Source: Clostridia bacterium
GTDB taxonomy: Bacteria > Bacillota_E > SLMV01 > PUMD01
Length of the DNA stretch: 8,717 nt
Assembly (NCBI GenBank): GCA_007128555.1
Contig: SKXF01000320.1
Span: 1-8,717, forward strand
Reading direction: 5' to 3'
Made by a program: the position numbers and the translations under genes. Below the pieces are notes generated by a model. It worked only from the letters and a program-made list of their open reading frames with translations, made no database searches and was not told the DNA's origin. The first letter of the stretch is position 1. Each line of letters begins with the position of its first letter. This document shows, piece by piece, positions 1-6,499 of the stretch.

Positions 1-17
1 ATGCAATAACTGAGGGA

Positions 18-1661
18 TCAGGCACCCAGCCACTCGCCAGGACGACGTCCCATCAGGTAGCCTTCTTCGATCACCGCTGCTCCGTTGACAAAGGACCAGT
101 CAAGCCCCTCTGCACATCTTGCCGGATGGTCGTAGTTCAGATCATCAAGGATCGGATACCGCAACCTGAACGGATCAAAGATCAACACGTCCGCGCGATA
201 CCCCTCGCGCAGCAATCCCCGCTCGGAGATCCCCATGCTGTGGGCCGGGAGGCTGGTCATCCGCCTTATGGACTCCTCGAGGATCACGCCTCGCTTGAGG
301 CAGTACCGCAAGAAGATGGGAAAGGTCCCCGCCCGGAACACGTCATAACGGGCGAAGGGATCAACCACATCCCTGCCGATCACATCAGACCCGGGACATA
401 GAAACGGATGAGCCATCACCCCTGGCAACGGGTACGGGGGTTTGCGGTCGTCACGCCGTGTACCGAACATGAAGCCTCCGGTGAACCGATCATCGGCCAG
501 CAGGGCAAGTACGACATCGTAAGTGTTCGGTTCCACTCCCAGGATCCCAGCGGCCTGTTCCACCGTGCGACCTTCCAGTCTTCGATCCCCACTGTTGGCG
601 ATCAACACGTCCCCGGGAGACTGTTTCAGGAAGCCACTGTCCCTGAGTTCAGCTGCCACATCTGGATGGCTGCCAGGTTTGGCCAGAACCTCCTCAAACG
701 CCTCAACGGATCGATTGAAGAAGCTCTCACACTCCCCCATGAGAGACTTCACGGTGCTCTGACGATCCAGAACATATCCCGTGGACTTGGGGATCGTGTC
801 AACGGTAACGTCCTGCCCAGCTGCCCTGGCCTGGGCCACGATCTCGTAACAATCTGCCGTGACCCCCATGTCCAGGTGGGAGATCTGCAGGCGCACCCTG
901 GCGCGCCGGGCTGTCTCCAATGCCTCCTCTACCGCTCGAGCGTACGACGACGGGTTGGCAAAGTCATACCCGCCCTCGTACCGGATGTGCGTCGCATAGA
1001 CGCCACCGTGCTCGCGAACGGGTCCGAGGAGCTCCACGACCTCGTCCATGTCGGCATAGAGTCCGGGGCTGTAGGAGAGACCGGTCGACATGCCCAGGGC
1101 ACCCTGGCTCATCCCTTCATCAACGAGTTCCAGGGCGCGTCCCATCTCCGGATCGGTCATGGGCCTGTTCAGCGATGCCCGCCCCATCACGTGCCACCGC
1201 AGGTAGCCATGCCCGAGCAAGACCCCGGCATTGGGGCCCGTCCCCCCCACGTGCCTAAGGGCTGCGACATAGCCGGGCAGATCCTCCCACTCGAAACCCC
1301 TCTCGAGCAACCTCTCCGCAATGGGCTCTCCCCGGTAATCGGCATGGGCGGACAACGGCCCGGGTATGACACTGCTTCCACAGTTGCCTGTCACCAGCGA
1401 CGTCACACCCTGCCGCAGGTAGACCTCTTGCATGGGGCTCTCGAGAAGGTACAAACCTACGTGGGTGTGTGGATCGATGAAGCCAGGCGTGACCGCACGC
1501 CCACGGGCATCGATCAGCCTCCGAGCCTCTGGGATGGCCTTCCGATCATCGACAACAGCCGCGATCCGGCCACCATCGATGATCACGTGCCCCCTGAAAC
1601 CCAGTTCGCCCGTGCCGTCTATGATCTCCCCGTTTATAATGGCTACATCTGGCTTGTGCAT
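18..1661 (-). CDS. N-acyl-D-amino-acid deacylase (D-aminoacylase family amidohydrolase)
   Basis: This 547-residue amidohydrolase probably hydrolyses N-acyl-D-amino acids to a carboxylate and the free D-amino acid in the cytoplasm. Visible signatures are the first-strand motif FIDPHTH (H65, H67), TGNCG with C94, YATHIR with H225, ISHLD with H262 and PGSDVIGRD with D426. They match, in order, the metal and catalytic residues known in Alcaligenes D-aminoacylase (H67, H69, C96, H220, H250, D366). LGHGYLR (149-155), GALGMSTGLSYSPG (187-200) and the C-terminal VNGAAV...GRRPGEWL are also family-typical. It is longer than the usual 480-500 residues; about 48 extra residues lie between H262 and D426, around the lid region. 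The ATG at 1661 has a GAGGGG Shine-Dalgarno 8 nt upstream. It follows the amidohydrolase gene after 34 nt, so the two are probably co-transcribed. No signal peptide is visible. The exact acyl group and amino acid cannot be read from sequence; a D-glutamate or D-aspartate deacylase or a dihydroorotase-like relative is possible. Confidence 0.88.
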   Translation of the reverse strand: MHKPDVAIINGEIIDGTGELGFRGHVIIDGGRIAAVVDDRKAIPEARRLIDARGRAVTPGFIDPHTHVGLYLLESPMQEVYLRQGVTSLVTGNCGSSVIPGPLSAHADYRGEPIAERLLERGFEWEDLPGYVAALRHVGGTGPNAGVLLGHGYLRWHVMGRASLNRPMTDPEMGRALELVDEGMSQGALGMSTGLSYSPGLYADMDEVVELLGPVREHGGVYATHIRYEGGYDFANPSSYARAVEEALETARRARVRLQISHLDMGVTADCYEIVAQARAAGQDVTVDTIPKSTGYVLDRQSTVKSLMGECESFFNRSVEAFEEVLAKPGSHPDVAAELRDSGFLKQSPGDVLIANSGDRRLEGRTVEQAAGILGVEPNTYDVVLALLADDRFTGGFMFGTRRDDRKPPYPLPGVMAHPFLCPGSDVIGRDVVDPFARYDVFRAGTFPIFLRYCLKRGVILEESIRRMTSLPAHSMGISERGLLREGYRADVLIFDPFRLRYPILDDLNYDHPARCAEGLDWSFVNGAAVIEEGYLMGRRPGEWLGA

Positions 1662-1695
1662 GGCATTTACCCCTCACCGTCGTGGTGGCATCGAA

Positions 1696-2997
1696 CTACA
1701 GCATTCGCCTTCCCTGGACAAAGACGCCCTCGACCCTCTCATAGGACGTCAGATCGTCGAGGGGATTCCCATCCAGAACCGCGATGTCGGCCAGGAAACC
1801 CGGCGCCAGCCGACCCGCCTGGTCCCCGAGACCGAGCGCCTCAGCAGCTACACGGGTCGCTGAGGCCAGGACCTGCCTGTTGCTCATCCCATTGAGCCCC
1901 ATGAGTTCCAGCTCTGCAGCATAGTCGTCCATCGGGTTCAACATGGTGCCAGCATCACTTCCCGCAGCGAAGCGTGCCCCAGCAGCGACCATCATCTCAA
2001 ACCCCTTCAGAGACTGCTCGGAGAGGTTTCGAAGATAGGCAAGCCTCTCCTTTTCAAAGGGAGACAGTTCTGCCTCGCGGGCCTCGAAATGCTTGAAAAG
2101 ACGCCAGGAAGCCGTCAGGGTAGAGCACACGAAGATGCCGGACGAGGCGATGCGCTCAATGAGGTGTTCGTCGAGGCAGTAAGACGTCTCCCCCGTGAGG
2201 AGCTCGGCATGCTCGACGCCGTCAAGGCCCGCTTCCACGCACCTGGATACGGTCAGGGGGTTGGTCGCATGGGCCGTTACCATCAGTCCCCACGCATGGG
2301 CCTCGTCGACAATGGCCCTGAGCACGTCGGTGGTAAAAAGGGATTCCCAGGTCCGGGGCCCCTTCTCCACAACACCCCTGTCCCTCTGGTAGTTCACCCG
2401 GCCACCACCGCTGGCGTACACCTTGATGAAGTCAACGTCCTCCCTGACGAGGTTCCGGACAGCGACCGCTGCATCCCGGGTGCCATACACCTCGAATCGC
2501 GTGTCGGATACGCCCCCGGTCAGACCTGGGCCAGAGTGGATCACTCGGGGTCCATCAATCCAGCCGCCTCGCAGAACCTGGGCCACCGAACGCCCGAATC
2601 CAGCGGGTATCCCGCAGTCCCTGACCATGGTCAACCCGGATCGCAGGGCCAACCCCAGGTTGTGCGCAACAACCAGGGCCGACTCCACGCTGCCCGAGAT
2701 CCTCTCTTCGCCGACGCTCCCGTATCCTGGCATGGCCAGGTGGCAGTGTGCGTTGATGAGTCCCGGGACCAGGAAGCCCCTGAACCTGTAGCAGTCGTCT
2801 GTGCAGCGTCTCTCGTCACAGTCGAAGGATGCACCTTCCTCGACAGAGGTGATCGCTCCATCTTCAACGACCAGCTTCACATTGCGTGATACACCTTCAT
2901 CGGCATCCAGAATAGCATTGTCGGCACATATGACGATGCGCTCGCCCCCGCGCCCCAATGATCCGGGAACAAATCCGTCCGGCAGTTCGTTTCTCAC
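1696..2997 (-). CDS. Metal-dependent amidohydrolase, imidazolonepropionase/prolidase-like (COG1228 type)
   Basis: This 433-residue amidohydrolase-superfamily protein has a TIM barrel flanked by a split beta-sandwich. It shows PGLINAHCHL (H84, H86), DFIKVYASGGG with K192 (expected to be carboxylated and bridge two metals), VTAHA with H243, DGVEHAELL with H263 and AAGSDAGT with D348. This is the complete ligand set of a binuclear subtype. C-terminally, ATRVAAEALGLGD...GRLAPGFLADIAVLDGNPLDD is the usual returning beta-sandwich strand. Known relatives include Xaa-Pro and Xaa-Arg dipeptidases and imidazolonepropionase-like enzymes, so peptidic or acyl-amide hydrolysis is likely but the substrate is unknown. 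The start is a GTG backed by a strong GGAGG. No signal peptide is present, so it should be cytoplasmic. A cysteine- and acid-rich stretch at 57-70 (several Cys, Asp, Glu) lies just before the first barrel strand and is unusual. The gene is upstream of, and probably in an operon with, the D-aminoacylase gene. Confidence 0.85.
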   Translation of the reverse strand: MRNELPDGFVPGSLGRGGERIVICADNAILDADEGVSRNVKLVVEDGAITSVEEGASFDCDERRCTDDCYRFRGFLVPGLINAHCHLAMPGYGSVGEERISGSVESALVVAHNLGLALRSGLTMVRDCGIPAGFGRSVAQVLRGGWIDGPRVIHSGPGLTGGVSDTRFEVYGTRDAAVAVRNLVREDVDFIKVYASGGGRVNYQRDRGVVEKGPRTWESLFTTDVLRAIVDEAHAWGLMVTAHATNPLTVSRCVEAGLDGVEHAELLTGETSYCLDEHLIERIASSGIFVCSTLTASWRLFKHFEAREAELSPFEKERLAYLRNLSEQSLKGFEMMVAAGARFAAGSDAGTMLNPMDDYAAELELMGLNGMSNRQVLASATRVAAEALGLGDQAGRLAPGFLADIAVLDGNPLDDLTSYERVEGVFVQGRRML

Positions 2998-3003
2998 GCT
3001 ACC

Positions 3004-3008
3004 CCTCC
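3004..3008 (-). promoter_or_regulatory. Ribosome binding site deciding a GTG start
   Basis: On the minus strand this reads GGAGG inside GGGAGGGG, 6 nt before the GTG at 2997. No ATG lies near this site in the same frame, so the GTG is the best-supported start of the amidohydrolase. Confidence 0.7.
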
Positions 3009-3047
3009 CGTTCCATACCAGCTGTCAGACCCTGAACCGACGGCCTC

Positions 3048-3055
3048 TGTATACA
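3048..3055. promoter_or_regulatory. Candidate operator, palindrome TGTATACA
   Basis: This perfect 8-bp palindrome sits 51 bp upstream of the amidohydrolase GTG start, in an AT-rich island within GC-rich DNA. The same octamer occurs at 6417-6424 in the divergent control region. The pattern GT(N)4AC-like with a TATA core resembles operators of GntR-family (FCD subgroup) regulators, which often control catabolic genes. No regulator gene is in the window, so the assignment is inference. Confidence 0.35.
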
Positions 3056-3059
3056 ACAC

Positions 3060-3088
3060 GTATATTGTGGCTATGGGTACGGTATATT
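3060..3088 (+). repeat. Phased GTATATT direct repeats upstream of the amidohydrolase gene
   Basis: GTATATT occurs at 3060-3066 and again at 3082-3088, exactly 22 bp apart. The GTATACA half of the neighbouring palindrome starts at 3049, a further 11 bp away. The spacing corresponds to one and two helical turns, so the elements lie on one face of the DNA. On the minus strand these are TATAC-like blocks that may overlap the promoter of the downstream operon, but I found no convincing matching -35 box. Confidence 0.35.
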
Positions 3089-3255
3089 CCACACACACTG
3101 GCTCATTCCTCTTTCCCTGGAACAAATGCCAGGTGGACTGGCTACAGCGCGCAGGCAACAGAAACACTCCACCTGCACCATACACGAGGAGGCACTTAAG
3201 CGTCGAGGGAACAGTCTGGGATAAGTGGTTGAAACGGGATGAAATGTAAGTCAGC

Positions 3256-3278
3256 GGGCTCGCATGCACTGCGAGCCC
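3256..3278 (-). terminator. Hairpin after the M20 gene, possible terminator
   Basis: A perfect 9-bp inverted repeat (GGGCTCGCA / TGCGAGCCC) with a 5-nt loop starts about 11 nt past the TGA of the M20 gene. Its GC-rich stem suits a rho-independent terminator. The following minus-strand sequence (CTTACATTTC) is only weakly T-rich, so termination could be partial, or the hairpin may protect the mRNA 3' end. Confidence 0.45.
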
Positions 3279-3289
3279 CGAGAATCCGG

Positions 3290-4723
3290 TCAGATACCCG
3301 CATAACGGTGAAGAATGTCAATGTGTGATCGTTCTGCCTCAACCAGGCTGCAGACCCTGTCGGTACCATCCACCAGCAGGTACTCGTCCCCCCTGTCTCT
3401 TCTTCCGCCGCCGCCCACCCCTGCGTTGAATACGACAGGCAGGCCCAGCTCATGCCAGAATAAAGACCAGGGGCCACCTCCCCCTGCGTAGGGCCAGACC
3501 GCGGGATCAAGCCCCATGGAGCGGTAAGTATCCATGGTCGCGCGCACGATGTCAGCATCGCGAGGAATTCTGAAGGGGTCATGGGCTGCAATGACCCGAA
3601 CATTGACATCGGCAAAACCCCTGTCGCGCAGATGCTCATTGAGGCAGGCAAGGGCCCGCTCACAGGTCAACCCCGGTGGAAGACGCATGTCCACCCGCGC
3701 CGAAGCCTGTTCGGGAAGGGTGAATACCTCCGAGCCGGGACCGGTATAGCCGGCCGCAATGCCGTTGATGTTGATCGTTGGACTGTATAGAAACTCCAGG
3801 AGAAGATCCCTTCCGTCCAGTCCACCTTTCGTGGGCATGCTGCCGACCCCCAGCAACGAAGAAACGTTATCGGAACGGGACAGCAGATCCTCAACGATGT
3901 CTGTGTCCTCATCGGGAACGACCGCGTCCCAGTGATCCAGCCCTGGGATGAGGATTTCACTTCCCGTGTGATCCGTCAAAGATGCCAGGGCGTGGACCAG
4001 GTGACTGGCGGGACTGTCCAGGACCGTCTTCAGAGAACTGTGAACCGACATCTCCCTGGGCCCCCTGCCCCACCTCCGGCCCGACACACACAGCTCCAGG
4101 ACGAGGAACCCGCGGTACCCCAGGTGAACGGAGACACCACCGGTTCCACCCTGGCTCATCCCTCCCGTGAAAACGGCATCGGCCCCGGCCAGGCGGTTCC
4201 TGTATTTGTCAAACATGCTCCCATAATGGGGGCTTCCCAGGATCTCCTCGCCCTCTATGAGCATCATGACATTAACAGGCAGGGTGTCGGTCCGAATCAT
4301 GGCCTCGAGGGCGTTGATCCAGGCCATGAGAGGCCCCTTGGGCGAGCTCGCCCCCCTGCCGACGATCACCCGTCCATGCTGGGCATCATCAACCATGCGT
4401 CCCGCGAAGGGCCTGTAGGTCCATGGGCGGGGCCCCACTGGGCGGGAGTCAAAGAACCCGTAGCTGGCCACGGTCCTGTCAGCCCCCGCATCCACCGCGG
4501 CCCAGATTCCCGGATATCCATCGGTCTCGACCAGCTCGACCTCGTCAAAGCCTGCCTGCTGCAAGTAGCCCTTCAGCAGCCAGGCCCCCTCGACAATGCC
4601 GATATCCTCCGTGCTGATCGTCGGTTGCTGGACAAACTCCATGATCCGTCGCAAGTGCGCATCCTCGTTGTCGTTCAGGTACTCAAAGGCCCTAGATTCT
4701 CGGGGTTCCAACGGTTCCACCAT
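3290..4723 (-). CDS. M20-family peptidase homolog lacking the canonical metal ligands
   Basis: This 477-residue protein has the M20 (ArgE/DapE/carnosinase-like) plan: catalytic domain, inserted dimerisation domain and C-terminal half-domain. The fold is clear from YGFFDSRP (88-95), GRGASSPKGP (122-131), IEGEEILGSP (156-165), VHS (227-229, the dimerisation-domain His), PTININGIAAGYTGPG (315-330) and ARVDMRLPPG (342-351). At every metal-ligand position a different residue is seen: His to F90, bridging Asp to S127, metal Glu to I161, Asp to G188 and the final His to D443. The general-base Glu (E160) and D92 remain. It may be a divergent hydrolase clade, a differently metallated enzyme or a pseudoenzyme. 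The ATG at 4723 was chosen because a Shine-Dalgarno precedes it and it gives the usual family N-terminus. The gene overlaps the DUF885 gene by 32 nt, suggesting translational coupling. No signal peptide is visible. Confidence 0.85.
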   Translation of the reverse strand: MVEPLEPRESRAFEYLNDNEDAHLRRIMEFVQQPTISTEDIGIVEGAWLLKGYLQQAGFDEVELVETDGYPGIWAAVDAGADRTVASYGFFDSRPVGPRPWTYRPFAGRMVDDAQHGRVIVGRGASSPKGPLMAWINALEAMIRTDTLPVNVMMLIEGEEILGSPHYGSMFDKYRNRLAGADAVFTGGMSQGGTGGVSVHLGYRGFLVLELCVSGRRWGRGPREMSVHSSLKTVLDSPASHLVHALASLTDHTGSEILIPGLDHWDAVVPDEDTDIVEDLLSRSDNVSSLLGVGSMPTKGGLDGRDLLLEFLYSPTININGIAAGYTGPGSEVFTLPEQASARVDMRLPPGLTCERALACLNEHLRDRGFADVNVRVIAAHDPFRIPRDADIVRATMDTYRSMGLDPAVWPYAGGGGPWSLFWHELGLPVVFNAGVGGGGRRDRGDEYLLVDGTDRVCSLVEAERSHIDILHRYAGI

Positions 4724-6362
4724 CCTTCCTCTGGTGATCTTCTGCGGCACGAGATTCATCCCTGGCCAGGTGCATTTTGATGACGTTCTCGAGGGTCCCC
4801 AGCCCCACGTAGCCGGCCGAAAACAACCACTCTGATAAGATCCTATCATCCAGCGACAGGCGGGACGTCATCTCCTGTAGCCACCTCAACCCGTAGTAAT
4901 AGGTGGTCATGTAACCGGGCAGGAGTTCCTGGAAGTGAACCTGCCCGCGGGCAACCCCGGCTGATAGCCCCAGGGTCTCCCGGTAAAGGTGCACGACCTC
5001 CTCCGGGGAGTGTCCGAGCATGTGCAGAGATAAGTCGGCCCTGATGCGCGTGATGGTATGTAGTCTTCGGTAGGCGGCAAATACCTCGAAGGAAGGTCCG
5101 AACACCTCGGCAAGGAGCGTCTCCGACCGGTGCGCTATCCCCTCCACCAGGGGACTGGAAGGGTGACTGAGCGTGTGCACCTTGAAGGATCGGGGCAGGT
5201 CAGATGCCGAGATCTTCACGCGCTGCGCGTGATGCCCCGGGTAGCACTCATGCAGGGCGAGCATTTGCAGCCAACCAGGGGACAGGTTCCTGTAGTTGCT
5301 GGTGTTGACCAGCACAGCGCCACGGAGATGGTGCGACAGCGGACTGGGACTCATGCATCCTCCCCAGGGATAGGTCTTCTCCATGTGTGGGGGAACGGGC
5401 AACACATCGCAGGTTTCCCCGGCGGGAAGGCGAATGTGCTCGGAGGACGCTTCCCTGGCACGCCCAAGGAACTGTCTCATCAGCGCGATGGCCTCTTCCG
5501 GCGAACCCAGGCTTCCATCATCGGCCTGTACATAGTCGGTCATGCTCTTTCGCCCCAATCGCTTCCGCGCCAGCTTCAGGAAACGATCCCGACTGCTGAT
5601 CAACGCCTCGTCACACCAACGGAGCATCTCGTCGGCATCAATGTCCCAGAGGGTCTTCAACCTGAGCCGATAGGGAAGGGTCTGGACCTCCCCCTTCCCG
5701 GACATGCCCGCAATAGTATCCATCGCCCCTTCCAGGGAGCCCTCAACGAGGCGTAGGGCCGTCGACACCCCCGGGTCACCGGCACCATGGTCCGGCATGT
5801 ACTCACCCACAGCCCTGAGCAGTGTCCCGAGATATTCTGTGACGGCCTTCCGCGCCGCTGGCCCCACCTGGGATGTCCGCTCACAAACAGCGTCCACCAG
5901 GTCTGCCACCCCCTCCAACTTCGTTGCCAGGATCCCATCCTTCTGCCTCCGGCTTCGCCCATCCAACAGCAGGAAACGATCAAGGGTGTACCCCACATCT
6001 GCAAGGTATCGATGGGGAGTGGCCCTTTCATCGACCAGACGAAATGCCAGGGCCTCCGCGAGGTTTGTGGCGTGGTGCAGGATCACGTCCTCCCAGGCCC
6101 CCTGGGGGCTCTGCAGCGCCAGGTCCCTTCTCAGTGCCACGGTCTCGGATGCCATGTGATCGAGACGGTCATCCGTCGGGACGAACACGTCATTATCAGT
6201 GTGCAAAACAGCATCGTACCGTATCCACAAATCTGCAATGCGATCATCGAGGGCCCTGAGTTCACCGGAGACGCTCTGTTCCAGCGCTCCCAGGCCACAA
6301 CACATCCCAGCACCCTTGGGGCCACCCTCCCGGGCACCCCCTTCTTCCTGGCTCGTCATCAT
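4692..6362 (-). CDS. DUF885 family putative zinc metallohydrolase
   Basis: This 556-residue, mostly helical protein matches the DUF885 (COG4805) pattern. Numbering from the ATG at 6362, the key motif is LALHECYPGHHAQ (368-380), an HExxPGHH site in which H371, E372 and H377 or H378 would bind metal and activate water. It is followed about 30 residues later by VEGIAHRSETLLAE (406-419), where E407 is the likely third ligand. PYRLRLKTLWDIDADEMLRW (230-249) fits the upstream part of the family. Many DUF885 proteins are secreted lipoproteins; this one starts with an acidic, glycine-rich segment and has no hydrophobic leader, so I infer a cytoplasmic location. The reaction is not established for most members, but peptide or amide hydrolysis would fit the neighbours. 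It is the first gene of the leftward unit and its stop codon lies inside the M20 gene. Confidence 0.85.
   Translation of the reverse strand: MMTSQEEGGAREGGPKGAGMCCGLGALEQSVSGELRALDDRIADLWIRYDAVLHTDNDVFVPTDDRLDHMASETVALRRDLALQSPQGAWEDVILHHATNLAEALAFRLVDERATPHRYLADVGYTLDRFLLLDGRSRRQKDGILATKLEGVADLVDAVCERTSQVGPAARKAVTEYLGTLLRAVGEYMPDHGAGDPGVSTALRLVEGSLEGAMDTIAGMSGKGEVQTLPYRLRLKTLWDIDADEMLRWCDEALISSRDRFLKLARKRLGRKSMTDYVQADDGSLGSPEEAIALMRQFLGRAREASSEHIRLPAGETCDVLPVPPHMEKTYPWGGCMSPSPLSHHLRGAVLVNTSNYRNLSPGWLQMLALHECYPGHHAQRVKISASDLPRSFKVHTLSHPSSPLVEGIAHRSETLLAEVFGPSFEVFAAYRRLHTITRIRADLSLHMLGHSPEEVVHLYRETLGLSAGVARGQVHFQELLPGYMTTYYYGLRWLQEMTSRLSLDDRILSEWLFSAGYVGLGTLENVIKMHLARDESRAAEDHQRKDGGTVGTPRI
4724..4732 (-). 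promoter_or_regulatory. Ribosome binding site of the M20 homolog
   Basis: On the minus strand this reads AGAGGAAGG directly before the ATG at 4723, with the AGAGG core 4 nt away. It lies inside the 3' end of the DUF885 gene. It favours this start over an upstream in-frame start at 4849, whose extra 42 residues do not resemble an M20 N-terminus. Confidence 0.6.
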
Positions 6363-6366
6363 GATA

Positions 6367-6372
6367 ACCTCC
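6367..6372 (-). promoter_or_regulatory. Ribosome binding site deciding the DUF885 start
   Basis: On the minus strand this reads GGAGGT, 5 nt before an ATG at 6362 and 8 nt before a second ATG at 6359. Both spacings work, so the start is uncertain by one codon. A longer reading from a GTG at 6389 has no Shine-Dalgarno and would place this site inside the gene. Confidence 0.7.
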
Positions 6373-6384
6373 AAGAACAGCGGG

Positions 6385-6413
6385 TTCACAAACGCACCCT
6401 AATGAAGCATACT
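6385..6413 (+). promoter_or_regulatory. Candidate sigma-70 promoter for the transporter gene
   Basis: TTCACA at 6385-6390 (one mismatch to TTGACA) and CATACT at 6408-6413 (two mismatches to TATAAT) are separated by exactly 17 bp. Transcription would begin near 6420, on top of the TGTATACA palindrome, a typical arrangement for a repressor site. I found no comparably good promoter for the leftward DUF885 gene in the same interval. Confidence 0.35.
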
Positions 6414-6416
6414 TAG

Positions 6417-6424
6417 TGTATACA
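6417..6424. promoter_or_regulatory. Candidate operator, palindrome TGTATACA in the divergent region
   Basis: This 8-bp palindrome is identical to the one at 3048-3055 and lies between the divergently transcribed DUF885 and transporter genes. It would overlap the predicted transcription start of the transporter and lie about 55 bp upstream of the DUF885 start, so one bound protein could control both directions. The operator role is inferred from position and repetition only. Confidence 0.4.
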
Positions 6425-6499
6425 TTGTAAGGGTTCTACCGCGACAGCGCCAAGCCCTGTCGGGGCAGATCTTGCAACTGAAGTTCCTGGAGGCATACG

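Noticed and set aside
408..1895. A 495-codon open frame on the plus strand opposite the D-aminoacylase gene
   Set aside because: It is antisense to a gene with full catalytic motifs, its translation shows no family motif and is rich in Pro, Arg, His and Gly, and it runs past the gene boundary. This is a typical GC-rich shadow frame.
2998..3289. A small plus-strand gene in the intergenic region (open frame around 3067-3249)
   Set aside because: It is short, lacks a ribosome binding site, resembles no known protein and crosses the phased repeats. A regulatory region is the better reading.
3932..4780. Plus-strand open frame of 282 codons opposite the M20 homolog
   Set aside because: Its composition is that of an antisense shadow (Pro, Gly, His, Arg rich) with no recognisable domain and no convincing ribosome binding site. 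The minus-strand gene accounts for the DNA.
4724..4849. An N-terminal extension of 42 residues for the M20 homolog
   Set aside because: The extra residues (Trp, Cys, Ser rich) do not resemble an M20 N-terminus and would lengthen the overlap with the DUF885 gene to 158 nt. The ATG at 4723 has its own Shine-Dalgarno.
6363..6389. A GTG start at 6389 for the DUF885 gene
   Set aside because: There is no Shine-Dalgarno upstream, whereas a GGAGGT lies correctly placed before the ATG at 6362.
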